Below are positions 14,795 to 23,588 of a stretch of 23,983 bases of DNA, piece after piece (position 1 is the stretch's first letter; each line of letters begins with the position of its first letter). The notes below the pieces were generated by a model. The model worked only from the letters and a program-made list of their open reading frames with translations. It had not been told where the DNA came from and ran no database searches. The stretch spans positions 1 through 23,983 of the forward strand of contig CALUVK010000005.1 in the NCBI GenBank assembly GCA_944324205.1. Direction: 5' to 3'. The translations under genes and the position numbers were made by a program. Origin of the DNA: Candidatus Gastranaerophilales bacterium (GTDB lineage Bacteria; Cyanobacteriota; Vampirovibrionia; Gastranaerophilales; Gastranaerophilaceae).

Positions 14795-16130
14795 CTTCTT
14801 CCTCTTCTTTTGTGCCAATAACAGTATAAACCAAATTTGTATGGCAAGGTTTTGTATCATTTATTGAAAACGCTTCATCACAATATTTTTGAGCAATTTT
14901 TGTACTGTCGTCATCATTTGAATATATTGTGTATAAAACATCTCCTTTGTTTACATATTCACCGCTTTTTTTGTTAAGGTAAATTCCGGCGCTTAAATCA
15001 AGTGGATGTTTATTTTCGCCTTCATTTATTCCTCCGCTTACTCCTAAAATTTTTGCAGCACGTGCTATGTTATATGCATTAATGAATTGAACATAACCGC
15101 TTTTTTTAGATTCACATTCTATCTTGAATGCAGGAAGTTCAAATCGATCATAATTATCAATAACTTCTGTATCACCACCTTGAGCAATAATAAGTTCTCT
15201 AAACTTTTCAAGAGCTTTTCCTGAATGAACAAGATTTCTTAAAAACCTTTCAGCTTCGTCTTTGTTATCATATATATCCATATTCATTAAAACAGTTGTA
15301 GCAAAATAATATGTCAAATTTGCCAAATCACCTTTTTCAATTTTGCCCTTTAAAAATTCAATTGCTTCAATCACTTCAATTGAATTCCCAATAGCGCGTC
15401 CGAGAGGTTCTTCCATTGAAGTAACAACTGCAGTTACAGATTTGTTAAGTTGTTTTCCGACTTCTACCATTAGCTTTGACAATCTTACGGCATCATCCGG
15501 GGTTTTCATAAACGCACCTGAACCATATTTTACATCAAGTATAATATTGCTTGCTCCAGAAGCAATTTTTTTAGAAATAATAGATGCAGCAATTAGAACA
15601 TCGCTGTCATATGTTGCAGTAATATTTCTGAGTGCATACAATTTTTTATCGGCTGGGGCAAGCTCCTCTGCCTGAGATGCAATTACTGCATTGATATTTT
15701 TAACCTGATTAACTATAGCTTGTGTTGTCAAATTGGTATTTAAACTGGGAATGGACTCTAGCTTGTCTACTGTACCTGCTGCATAACCTAATCCTCTATC
15801 CGCAAGCTTTGCAACGGGCACTCCTGCTGCAGCCAAAAGCGGAATAAGCGTTATAGTAACTTTATCTCCGACACCGCCAGTTGAATGTTTGTCTACAATG
15901 AGACTTGATAATTCACCAAAATTAATAGTACTGCCTGATGCAGCTAAGGCTTCTGTTAAGTATGCTGTTTCCTCTAAAGAAAGCCCTTTAAAATATACAG
16001 CCATCAACCAGGAAGAAATTTGTGAATCGTAAACTTTTTCTTCCATAAGAGATTTTACAATAAAACAAATTTCTTCCTTTGAATGAGCCTTGCCCTGTTT
16101 TTTCTTTTCAATCAGACTTATAAAGTCCAT
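14787..16130 (-). CDS. deoA: Thymidine/pyrimidine-nucleoside phosphorylase
   Basis: Splits thymidine or uridine with phosphate to base and (deoxy)ribose-1-phosphate, for nucleoside salvage. 447 residues with the family layout: VDKHSTGGVGDK (79-90) binds phosphate; R168, S183 and K187 align by spacing with the pyrimidine-binding Arg171, Ser186 and Lys190 of the E. coli enzyme; DVKYGSGAFM follows. The usual MSGRGLGHTGGT signature is changed here to LADRGLGYAAGT, a mild departure near the substrate. Whether it prefers thymidine or uridine cannot be decided. Its ATG overlaps the skp stop (TAATG) and its own end overlaps the FlhA-like gene, so the three are translationally coupled. Confidence 0.93.
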   Translation of the reverse strand: MDFISLIEKKKQGKAHSKEEICFIVKSLMEEKVYDSQISSWLMAVYFKGLSLEETAYLTEALAASGSTINFGELSSLIVDKHSTGGVGDKVTITLIPLLAAAGVPVAKLADRGLGYAAGTVDKLESIPSLNTNLTTQAIVNQVKNINAVIASQAEELAPADKKLYALRNITATYDSDVLIAASIISKKIASGASNIILDVKYGSGAFMKTPDDAVRLSKLMVEVGKQLNKSVTAVVTSMEEPLGRAIGNSIEVIEAIEFLKGKIEKGDLANLTYYFATTVLMNMDIYDNKDEAERFLRNLVHSGKALEKFRELIIAQGGDTEVIDNYDRFELPAFKIECESKKSGYVQFINAYNIARAAKILGVSGGINEGENKHPLDLSAGIYLNKKSGEYVNKGDVLYTIYSNDDDSTKIAQKYCDEAFSINDTKPCHTNLVYTVIGTKEEEEDV

Positions 16131-16579
16131 TATTTTTTAGCACCTTTCAGTTTTGCAATAACACTATCTGAAATATCAACGCCGCCTATAAATACAGCTC
16201 TTACATCCATAACAGCATCAAGCTTTTGTTCTACCATTACAGCTTTAGCAGCTTCTTTTATTTTAGTATAAACTTCCTGTTCTCTTTTATTCTTTAAAGA
16301 AACATAAGCATCCTGTTTTGCTTTAAATTCTTCTGCTGTTTTGGCTTCGAAAGTTTGTTTCTTTAAAGGTGTATCTAATGATTTATATTCTTTTTCTTTA
16401 TCCACAAGAAACTGCTGCATCTCCAAGCCTTTTGCATCAACTTCTTTAGTAACCTGTTTTGCATAATCATAGTTATCAATTACCTTCGCATAATCAATAT
16501 ATCCAACGCCTCCTGCGTTAGCCATGCCGGTAAATGCTGCAATTGCTAATATTGCTAAACCTAGTTTAAAATTCTTCAT
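16130..16579 (-). CDS. skp: Skp/OmpH-family periplasmic chaperone
   Basis: 149 residues. The signal peptide MKNFKLGLAILAIAAF ends with ANA (about residue 22). The mature protein begins with the family-typical GYIDYAKVIDNY and continues as a long helical, Lys/Glu/Gln-rich region (about 40-115), the tentacle coiled coil that holds unfolded outer-membrane proteins for BamA. The ATG at 16579 is preferred to an in-frame start at 16609 since AGGAGG lies 7 bases upstream and the signal peptide then starts properly. Next to bamA, as in many outer-membrane bacteria. Confidence 0.9.
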   Translation of the reverse strand: MKNFKLGLAILAIAAFTGMANAGGVGYIDYAKVIDNYDYAKQVTKEVDAKGLEMQQFLVDKEKEYKSLDTPLKKQTFEAKTAEEFKAKQDAYVSLKNKREQEVYTKIKEAAKAVMVEQKLDAVMDVRAVFIGGVDISDSVIAKLKGAKK

Positions 16580-16619
16580 ACAAATCCTCCTATATTTAAT
16601 ATTATACACTATATTTTTA

Positions 16620-18572
16620 CTAATACATCATGTCACCGACGCCGAATGTAAAGTAACCGTTAGGTGAACCGTTTGGTCCCGGGTTTGTGAGCGGGAAACC
16701 ATAGTCAACTGATAGAGGTCCAATACCGGGCATATTTATCTTTAAACCAATACCTGCAGTAATAGCTTGAATCGGCCTGTCATATAAAACACTTGAAATA
16801 GTAGGATCAAATACACGGCCTGCATCAACCCAGAAGGTTAATCTCAAATTCTGTAAGAAATTAACTTTTAACCTGTCAACAAACGGAATGGGGGTTGCAA
16901 GCTCTGCAGAACCCATAATAAATGCAGTACCTGTACCGACACCGTTAACCTTGTAACCTCGAATGGTGTAAGGACCGCCTAAACGATAAGCCATAACTTC
17001 CGGCATATCAGAACCGTGTATTTTGATACCGCCTCTTCCTGTAAACGTAAGAGATGATTTTTTAGCAATCGGAATGTATTTTTTAGCCATACCGGTCAAA
17101 CGGCCGTTTGTTTTACCGAATCCGTCAAGTCCAAAAGCTTCTTCATATCTGACTGATGCAAGAGCACCATGACGCGGATTTATAGCAGAATCTCTTGAAT
17201 CATATGCCAACCCCGGGGCTAGTCTCAGGAAAAGACCTCCATCCAACTGTTTTGCACGTTCTGCTATATCAAGATTATGAATTCGATACAAGTTCGTTAT
17301 GTTATTAACATCACCTTCACTTAAGTGAATATATTCAACACCTGCCGTGAAAGTAGATGAAAGATGTCTGTTCATCTTGATTCTGTGAGCAACAGTTCCT
17401 TCAATACCTATTCTTCTTTCAATTGCAAGAGGAATCTGGTAGCTTCCTAAATCTCTAAAGTAAATCTTGCTCATTAAAGAGTTATCCGCATTCAAAAAAT
17501 GCGGTTCAAAGAAGCTCAATTCAGCCTGATAGTTCATATGGTTTTTGATTGAAGAATCACTCATTAAAATCCCTGAGCCAACCATGCCGGTTAAAGAAAC
17601 TCTCTGGTTCATGCCTCGGAAGTTATTATCTGAAATACCTACAGAACCAAAAGCTCCGGTTGCTGAGTCCAAGCCGCCGCCGACAGAAACTGAAGCAGTT
17701 CTCTGCTCTTTTAATTCAATTGTAATGTCAAACTTATCAGGATCATCTTCTGAAACTTCAATAGTACGATTTACATCCTTAAACGCTTGAGTAGAATAGA
17801 GTCTTACTAAATCCTGCTTAACCTGATTTTCGTTATAAACTGTGCCCGGTTCAGTCATGATATTACGCTCTATAATATATTCCTTAGTCTTTTCGTTTCC
17901 GGAAATCATAATTTTGTTAATCTTACCTTCGGTAATACTAAGGTTTAATGTTCCGTCCGGATCATCATAAATGGAATCTATTTTTGATAAAATATACCCT
18001 TTTGAATAATAACATTCATTAATCTGTTCCATTGCCTGATTTATTGCAGCTATATTTTGCGGTTTACCTTTTAGCGGTAAAAGGTATTGCATAATTTCAT
18101 CTGATGATACGACAGTATTGCCTTCAATAGTGAAATCCGTAACAGGAATATTTTCTTCTAGTATTATTTTAAGAGAAATTGTTCCATTTGAGTTTTTAAC
18201 AGGGATAGCTTTCATTCTTTCGGTAAAATAACCGAGTCTGTATATGGTTTTCAAATCTTGCTGCATGGCTTCTTTGTCATACAGATCGCCTTTTTGGAGT
18301 GACATTTTTGATAAAATATATTCCGGTTTAATAATATTTGAACCTAAAATCTCAATATCATTAATATAGGCAGTATCACTATTATATTCCGATTCTTGAA
18401 TATAATCTGCCTCTTCTTCAATACTGTTTTCTTTTTTATACTGCTCATCAACAGGCGGAAGTTTATCTTTTCCTTTTTCTGCAGAATAAGCAACAACCGG
18501 CGTCAATAAAGCCCCCAGCACCAGAATAAAAATTATTAATTTTTTATATAAAACCGACAGATTAATCAACAA
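16620..18572 (-). CDS. bamA: BamA/Omp85 outer-membrane assembly factor
   Basis: Inserts beta-barrel proteins into the outer membrane. 650 residues: signal peptide (about 1-31, cut after YSA), an acidic linker, three POTRA repeats (about 68-139, 142-217, 218-298; for example FTIEGNTVVSS, IMISGNEKTK) and a C-terminal 16-strand barrel (about 300-650) with the lid-loop motif GGPYTIRGY and a C-terminal aromatic-ended strand. Proteobacterial BamA has five POTRAs and cyanobacterial Omp85 three, so this supports a cyanobacterial relative. The start is TTG (18572, or the next TTG at 18569), backed by GGAG 4 or 7 bases upstream and a strong promoter. It leads the skp-deoA-FlhA-like operon, 40 bases before skp. 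Confidence 0.95.
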   Translation of the reverse strand: MLINLSVLYKKLIIFILVLGALLTPVVAYSAEKGKDKLPPVDEQYKKENSIEEEADYIQESEYNSDTAYINDIEILGSNIIKPEYILSKMSLQKGDLYDKEAMQQDLKTIYRLGYFTERMKAIPVKNSNGTISLKIILEENIPVTDFTIEGNTVVSSDEIMQYLLPLKGKPQNIAAINQAMEQINECYYSKGYILSKIDSIYDDPDGTLNLSITEGKINKIMISGNEKTKEYIIERNIMTEPGTVYNENQVKQDLVRLYSTQAFKDVNRTIEVSEDDPDKFDITIELKEQRTASVSVGGGLDSATGAFGSVGISDNNFRGMNQRVSLTGMVGSGILMSDSSIKNHMNYQAELSFFEPHFLNADNSLMSKIYFRDLGSYQIPLAIERRIGIEGTVAHRIKMNRHLSSTFTAGVEYIHLSEGDVNNITNLYRIHNLDIAERAKQLDGGLFLRLAPGLAYDSRDSAINPRHGALASVRYEEAFGLDGFGKTNGRLTGMAKKYIPIAKKSSLTFTGRGGIKIHGSDMPEVMAYRLGGPYTIRGYKVNGVGTGTAFIMGSAELATPIPFVDRLKVNFLQNLRLTFWVDAGRVFDPTISSVLYDRPIQAITAGIGLKINMPGIGPLSVDYGFPLTNPGPNGSPNGYFTFGVGDMMY

Positions 18573-18592
18573 TCCACTCCACAGCGTTTAAT

Positions 18593-18621
18593 ATTATAAT
18601 ACCACAAATATGTAATTTCAA
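18593..18621 (-). promoter_or_regulatory. Promoter of the bamA operon
   Basis: On the minus strand TTGAAA (18616-18621), exactly 17 bases, then TATAAT (18593-18598), giving a leader of roughly 14 bases before the TTG start. Confidence 0.75.
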
Positions 18622-18702
18622 AAAATGTAAACAATATTACAAGTTGAACATTACATTTTACTGATTATTTAGTGGTTGTTCAAGAAAATATTAACTTTTA
18701 AT

Positions 18703-19869
18703 TTATTTGAATAATTGCTCAAATCTATTCATTGCTTCAATAGTATTTTCTTTTGAGCCAAAAGATGTTAGACGGAAATACCCTTCACCGTTTCTGCCAA
18801 AGCCGGCACCTGGTGTTCCGACAATCTGAACATTATTCAAAAGGTAATCAAAAAATTCCCATGATTTCATATTATTCGGGCATTTTAACCAGATGTAAGG
18901 AGAATGCTTGCCGCCTACATGCCAGATATTACATCTGGTTAATGTTTCAGAGATTATTTTTGCATTTTCTTTGTAATAATTTATATTTTCTTTTATTTCT
19001 TTTTGTCCTTCTTCGGTAAACACGGCTTCTGCACCGCGCTGGATAATATAAGGAACACCATTAAATTTGGTAGTCTGGCGTCTGAGCCACATTTTATTAA
19101 GCTTGCCTAAAGTTTTCGGAACAATTGTATACCCGCATCTTGTACCGGTAAATCCGGCTGTTTTAGAGAGCGAACAAAATTCAATTGCGCAATCTTTAGC
19201 CCCTTCTATTTCATATATGCTTCTCGGAAGAGTTTCGTCAGAGACAAAACATTCATAAGCTGCATCAAATAAGATTACAGCCTGTTTTTCCAGCGCAAAA
19301 TCGACCCATTTCTTAAGCTGTTCTTTATTGTACACTGCTCCTGTCGGATTATTTGGAGAGCAAATATAGATTATATCAGCATTTTCACCGGCAGGCATCG
19401 GAAGAAATCCGTTATCACCGTTAGCATCTGCAAAAATAACTTTTCTTCCGGCCATAACGTTTGTGTCAACATAAACCGGGTATACAGGATCCGGTACAAG
19501 CACTGTATTATCTTGCGCAAACAAATCTAAAATATTCCCGACATCGCTCTTTGCTCCGTCAGAGATAAATATTTCGTCTAATTCAAGTTCAACATTACGT
19601 TGTCTATAGTATCCCTGAACAGCTTCTCTTAAAAAATCATACCCTTGTTCGGGGCCGTAGCCTCTGAAAGTTGCTTGAACACCCATCTCATCAACTGCTT
19701 TATGAAGTGCTTCAATAACTTTTTTGCATAAAGGCAGAGTAACATCGCCAATTCCTAATCTTATAACTTTTTTATCAGGATTTTTTGAAATAAAATCATT
19801 TACCTTATGTGCAATTGTTGAAAACAAATAACTCTGTTCAAGGTTTTCGTAATTCTGGTTTATATTCAT
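18703..19869 (-). CDS. dapL: LL-diaminopimelate aminotransferase
   Basis: Converts tetrahydrodipicolinate directly to LL-diaminopimelate, bypassing the acyl-DAP steps, for lysine and peptidoglycan. 388 residues of fold-type I aminotransferase: RLGIGDVTLPL near 37, FRGYGPEQGY (68-77), SPNNPTGAVY (161-170), the PLP lysine K236 in SLSKTAGFTGTRCGY. These match DapL rather than a general aspartate aminotransferase. DapL is the route of cyanobacteria, plants and chlamydiae, which bears on the origin of the DNA. AAGGAG lies 5 bases before the ATG. It follows the DUF151 gene by 49 bases on the same strand. Confidence 0.95.
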   Translation of the reverse strand: MNINQNYENLEQSYLFSTIAHKVNDFISKNPDKKVIRLGIGDVTLPLCKKVIEALHKAVDEMGVQATFRGYGPEQGYDFLREAVQGYYRQRNVELELDEIFISDGAKSDVGNILDLFAQDNTVLVPDPVYPVYVDTNVMAGRKVIFADANGDNGFLPMPAGENADIIYICSPNNPTGAVYNKEQLKKWVDFALEKQAVILFDAAYECFVSDETLPRSIYEIEGAKDCAIEFCSLSKTAGFTGTRCGYTIVPKTLGKLNKMWLRRQTTKFNGVPYIIQRGAEAVFTEEGQKEIKENINYYKENAKIISETLTRCNIWHVGGKHSPYIWLKCPNNMKSWEFFDYLLNNVQIVGTPGAGFGRNGEGYFRLTSFGSKENTIEAMNRFEQLFK

Positions 19870-19918
19870 AGTACTCCTTATATTTCTTTGTTCAATTTAC
19901 CCATTTACCCTTTTAACC

Positions 19919-20428
19919 CTATTGGTCGTTTTCCTGATGCTTGCCTTTCATCATTTTTTCAAAATCAGAAGGCTTGATGTTCTGGATAAAGTCTTTGAAT
20001 TCCTGTGCTTCTTCTTCATCTTTTGCGGTATCAGTTGAGACAGAACCGTTCATAAGAACATTTGCTGTTACATAAATTGGTGCTTCCGCTCTCATTGCCA
20101 CAGCTATAGCATCCGAAGGACGCGCATCAATTTCAAGTGTTTCACCGTCTTTTGTTAAAAATAAGGTTGCAAAATAAGTTTCTTTTTCTACATCATTAAT
20201 TTCAATTTTTTCCAGAGTATAACCGGTTTTTTCGATTATGTTCATTATTAAATCGTGTGTCATAGGTCTTGCAACAACAAGTCCTTCTATACATCTTATA
20301 ATAGCACTGGCTTCAGCAGAGCCTATCCAGATAGGAAGCGCCTTTCTGTTATCTAAATCATGAAGAACAACTATCGGAGAATTTGTTCTTACATCTAACG
20401 CTATACCCATTACTTTCATTTCTATCAT
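19919..20428 (-). CDS. DUF151 bifunctional-nuclease-family protein
   Basis: 169 residues. The core is the DUF151/BFN domain (about 1-130): VVLHDLDNRKALPIWIG, then AMRAEAPIYV, and ARPSDAIAVAMR, which is the family's most conserved segment. An acidic helical tail (about 135-169) follows, with no UVR domain. Some members in plants degrade RNA and DNA; most bacterial members are untested, so nuclease activity is a family inference. The ATG at 20428 is chosen because GAGGG lies 8 bases upstream; the in-frame TTG 15 bases earlier overlaps that site. It shares a 60-base divergent promoter region with nadK. Confidence 0.88.
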   Translation of the reverse strand: MIEMKVMGIALDVRTNSPIVVLHDLDNRKALPIWIGSAEASAIIRCIEGLVVARPMTHDLIMNIIEKTGYTLEKIEINDVEKETYFATLFLTKDGETLEIDARPSDAIAVAMRAEAPIYVTANVLMNGSVSTDTAKDEEEAQEFKDFIQNIKPSDFEKMMKGKHQENDQ

Positions 20429-20463
20429 AATTTTTGCCCTCAACCAGTGTTTTTACTTGTAAA

Positions 20464-20503
20464 ATTATAACACAAAATTAAATTATATGATATAATCGCT
20501 TGT
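20464..20503. promoter_or_regulatory. Divergent promoters of the DUF151 gene and nadK
   Basis: Minus strand: TGT-TATAAT (-10 at 20464-20469), an extended -10, with about 30 bases of leader before the DUF151 start. Plus strand: TGA-TATAAT (-10 at 20491-20496), also extended, ending 7 bases before the nadK ATG. Neither has a good -35, as expected for extended -10 promoters. Transcripts would start about 45 bases apart and diverge. Confidence 0.6.
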
Positions 20504-21274
20504 ATGAAAATAAATGTTGTATTTAATAAAGAGATTCCTGCATATTCTAATGTTCTTAAAAATTTAGAAGAAATTCTTATAAAAAAACATGTAGAGTTTC
20601 ATTCTTTTGATATCGACAATATGCAAAAATATGGCGATTTTACTTTTGTAATCGGAGGTGATGGCACTCTTTTAAAAAGTGCCCGTTTTTATGCAGGCAC
20701 TCCTGTATTGGGAATAAATCTCGGGCGTTTAGGCTTTTTAGCTCAAGCGGGAGCTGATGAAATTGAAAGAGCGGTTGACAATGTACTTAATGATAAATAT
20801 TCAACGGAAGAAAGAATTATGCTGGAATCCGGGGTTTCTATTGCTCTTAATGATTTTGTAATAAAAGGCTGTATGTTGTCAAGAACTTCAAAGTTTTATT
20901 TGGAAATAAATGATAAATTTGTTTGTGATTATATAGCAGACGGGCTTATTATATCAACTCCTACCGGTTCAACTGCTTATGGTCTTTCTGCCGGCGGACC
21001 GGTGTTATATCCCTCATTGGATGCGCTTGTAATAGTTCCTGTTTGTCCCCATACTTTGAATGCGCGTCCTCTTGTAGTACCTTCCGACGAAAAAATTGTG
21101 ATTAAAACAAGTGATAAATTGCTTTCTGTTGCTGTAGACGGGATAGATACAACAGAGTGCGTCAAAGAAATTTCTATTAAAAAATCTGACAAGAAAGCAT
21201 TACTTGCTTTTATTAATGATGATAGTTTTTATTCGGTTTTAAGAAATAAACTTCACTGGGGAATTTCTCCATAA
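20504..21274 (+). CDS. nadK: NAD kinase
   Basis: Phosphorylates NAD to NADP in the cytoplasm. 256 residues, shorter than the usual about 290, because the N-terminal subdomain is compact. Motifs: GGDGT (51-55), NLGRLGFLAQ (72-81), the ND pair in ALNDFVI (about 114-120), TPTGSTAYGLSAGGP (152-166) and PVCPHTLNARPLVVP. No Shine-Dalgarno sequence precedes the ATG; a TATAAT ends 7 bases before it, so the mRNA is probably leaderless. No terminator is obvious after it. Confidence 0.96.
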   Translation: MKINVVFNKEIPAYSNVLKNLEEILIKKHVEFHSFDIDNMQKYGDFTFVIGGDGTLLKSARFYAGTPVLGINLGRLGFLAQAGADEIERAVDNVLNDKYSTEERIMLESGVSIALNDFVIKGCMLSRTSKFYLEINDKFVCDYIADGLIISTPTGSTAYGLSAGGPVLYPSLDALVIVPVCPHTLNARPLVVPSDEKIVIKTSDKLLSVAVDGIDTTECVKEISIKKSDKKALLAFINDDSFYSVLRNKLHWGISP

Positions 21275-21595
21275 TTGTAGTTTTGTTTATAAAAATAAAA
21301 TTTTTACCATAGATTATATTTACGTGTAATATTTCATCTTTTTATACTACCCCAAATAAATGATAGTTTAGACATTTTATGAATCTGTAAAATATCAATA
21401 TTGACAAAAAGAACGTCAATAAATAAAAAGTTTTGGCGGTTTATTAATCTTCTGGTCTATATCTTTTTATCTACGGTAAATGCTTTAAAATCAACCCTTC
21501 TATTGATGAAAATCTCCTCTGTAAGAAGGTAATATATTTAGTGTAGATATTATACAAATATATGAATTTATTATAAAAGATAAGGGAGAGAGAGT
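21275..21595 (+). other. Intergenic region upstream of the response regulator
   Basis: No gene is seen in this 321-base AT-rich stretch. It holds a consensus TTGACA (21401-21406) with TAAAAA 17 bases on, overlapped by an inverted repeat TATTGAC (21399-21405) / GTCAATA (21415-21421); a promoter with operator here would give a leader of about 160 bases. A second -10-like TATTAT lies at 21548-21553. No sigma-54 (GG-N10-GC) or sigma-28 flagellar promoter was recognised. Confidence 0.4.
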
Positions 21596-22306
21596 ATGAG
21601 ACGCGAGTTTAAGAAGAAATCAAAAGTATTATTGATTGATGACAATTATGAACACTTGGCGGGGATTAGGGAATTATTAAACATTGAAGGCACTTTTGAT
21701 GTGGTAGGAATTGCAACCAATGTTAATATGGGGCTTAATTTAATCAAAAAATACCAGCCGGATATTGTACTTTTAGATATGAATATGCCGGAAAGAGACG
21801 GGTTGCAAGGAATTATGGAAATTTCTAAGCTCGATATGGATGTAAAAGTTCTTGCGCTTTCAGGTTATGATGATGCAGATTTAATTTTTAGAGCAATGAA
21901 GATTGGTGCAAGAGGTTATGTACTTAAGACCATGGCATCAGCTCAGTTGATTTATGCAATAGAAGAAGTTTTGAACGGAAAAATTTATCTTCCGCTTGCA
22001 CTTTCTTCACGTTTCTTCGAATATTTCCAACAGACATTCAGAGACGAAAACGCAAAACAGGAAACGGCTGATGATGAAGAAAACCTTCTTGATTATTTAA
22101 CACAAAGAGAAAAAGAAGTGCTTGAGCTTTTAACACAGGGTATTACATACAAAGGTGTTGCAAACAAATTGTTTATTTCAGAAACAACGGTTAAAACACA
22201 TGTGAATAATATCTTTCAAAAACTGCAGGTAAATGACAGAACTCAGGCTGTATTGTATGCAATAAATAACGGTTTCTTATCAAACAGAGTAAAAATCTCA
22301 GCATAA
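21596..22306 (+). CDS. NarL/FixJ-type response regulator
   Basis: 236 residues. Receiver domain about 9-125 with the acidic pair D15/D16, phosphorylation site D61 in VLLDMNMPERDG, the switch Ser in VLALSGY and Lys in GYVLK; then a linker and a LuxR-type helix-turn-helix (about 165-230) with LTQREKEVLELL and the recognition-helix stretch ISETTVKTHVNNIFQKL. It should bind DNA on phosphorylation. GGGAGAG precedes the ATG. The histidine kinase 43 bases downstream is the likely partner, and flgB follows that, so flagellar genes are likely targets. Confidence 0.95.
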   Translation: MRREFKKKSKVLLIDDNYEHLAGIRELLNIEGTFDVVGIATNVNMGLNLIKKYQPDIVLLDMNMPERDGLQGIMEISKLDMDVKVLALSGYDDADLIFRAMKIGARGYVLKTMASAQLIYAIEEVLNGKIYLPLALSSRFFEYFQQTFRDENAKQETADDEENLLDYLTQREKEVLELLTQGITYKGVANKLFISETTVKTHVNNIFQKLQVNDRTQAVLYAINNGFLSNRVKISA

Positions 22307-22349
22307 GAAGTTTTCTTTTGCGGAGATGGGGTTGGAGCAGACTGATTAA

Positions 22350-23585
22350 ATGAAAAAAATCGTAAGACAGCAAAATTATTTAAAAGAGCTCATTGAGTCT
22401 CAAGAGAACAAATATCTTTCGAGGCAGACTTTGAAATGTCTTATTCGTGCTGCTCTCGAGCCTCTTTTGGATAAGCCTGAAATTGGTGTTGTTCTTTATA
22501 GAATAATTAATCCAGAGGGGCTGATAGGCATGATTAAAAGGCTGGAATTTTCTGAAATAGAGGCTTATGATTATTCGGACGAAAGTGATAATTTAAGAGA
22601 AAGGGTTTGGGCAGATACCGAGTTTTTGTGTGTCTTAACTCACAGGTTTGTTTCAATTTTGCTTTGGGATAATAAAACCGATGATAAGGAAAAAGTCCGG
22701 TACTATTCTGTTTGCAATTCAAGGCTGCAGAGTGAAGCTCTTGATATAATTAATCGCAATTCTATTTTGGATATAAAGCATTTTCAAGAACAATTTAGAC
22801 CGGATAGACGTGACAATATTCTTCTCAATGCTTCGATAAGAAAGCTTATTGAGAATATGGATGAAGCTTCTAAGGATGCGGTTTTGGGATTTGCAGAAGA
22901 ACAGACAACTGAACTTCCTGTACAAAGTTATGATACAAATACACGTGCGATTGCGCATGAAATAAAAAACCAGCTTTCTATTTGTGATTTGTATACTGAG
23001 GTTTTGAAACGATATTGCAAAAAGAACGAAATTGAGGATGATACAATTACAAATGCTCTTAATTGTCTGACAAGGGCATATAAAATGGCAAATAATGCAT
23101 TAGTCGGCCTTAAATCAACTGCGGTAAATAATTTAAAACCGCATTCGCTTAAGGCGCTTATTAGTACAGCGGAAAATTTGACGAAAGTATATTTTGAATG
23201 CAAAAATATTAGATATATTGTAGAAAATTCCGTAGATGAAATGATTCTGGCGGATGAGGATAAATTTATTGCAGCTTTGATTAATCTGGTTAAAAATGCG
23301 GTAGAAGCATTCGGAATAGAACAAGAGAATCTTAAAAATGGTAAGTATATTAAAATTAAGACGGAAAAATCGGGAGATTTTGCTCTTATAAGAGTTTCAA
23401 ATAACGCAGGAGAGATTAACAATCCGGAGAAGATTTTTGAAGCCGGGTATACGACAAAATCCGGCGGAAGCGGTTTGGGACTTATGATTTGCAAGAAATC
23501 TCTTGAAGAACAGCTTGGTCAGTTAAATTTAGAGCATACAGGCAGTGATTACACGGAATTTGTTATAAAAATAGGATTGGTGTAA
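22350..23585 (+). CDS. Soluble sensor histidine kinase
   Basis: 411 residues without membrane segments. The first about 190 residues are an unrecognised mixed domain (perhaps GAF-like; not certain), followed by a phospho-acceptor helix with H203 in IAHEIKNQLS, the N-box LINLVKNAVEAF (N316), the FEAGYTTK segment and G-box GGSGLGLMI (372-380). HEIKNxL phospho-acceptor boxes are shared with NtrB, AtoS and flagellar FlrB/FlgS kinases. It senses something inside the cell. A Shine-Dalgarno sequence is poor (GGAG 14 bases before the ATG), so translation may depend on the response regulator upstream. flgB begins 3 bases after its stop. Confidence 0.92.
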   Translation: MKKIVRQQNYLKELIESQENKYLSRQTLKCLIRAALEPLLDKPEIGVVLYRIINPEGLIGMIKRLEFSEIEAYDYSDESDNLRERVWADTEFLCVLTHRFVSILLWDNKTDDKEKVRYYSVCNSRLQSEALDIINRNSILDIKHFQEQFRPDRRDNILLNASIRKLIENMDEASKDAVLGFAEEQTTELPVQSYDTNTRAIAHEIKNQLSICDLYTEVLKRYCKKNEIEDDTITNALNCLTRAYKMANNALVGLKSTAVNNLKPHSLKALISTAENLTKVYFECKNIRYIVENSVDEMILADEDKFIAALINLVKNAVEAFGIEQENLKNGKYIKIKTEKSGDFALIRVSNNAGEINNPEKIFEAGYTTKSGGSGLGLMICKKSLEEQLGQLNLEHTGSDYTEFVIKIGLV

Positions 23586-23588
23586 GAT

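Noticed and set aside
18622..18702. Inverted repeats (TTGAACA/TGTTCAA and AAAATGTAA/TTACATTTT) between dapL and bamA
   Set aside because: Loops of 20-26 bases and AT-rich arms with no T-run make a terminator doubtful; short AT repeats of this kind are expected by chance here.
22928..23494. 188-codon open frame on the minus strand
   Set aside because: Lies wholly inside the histidine kinase gene in antisense; the product has no recognisable motif and the kinase motifs on the plus strand are unambiguous.
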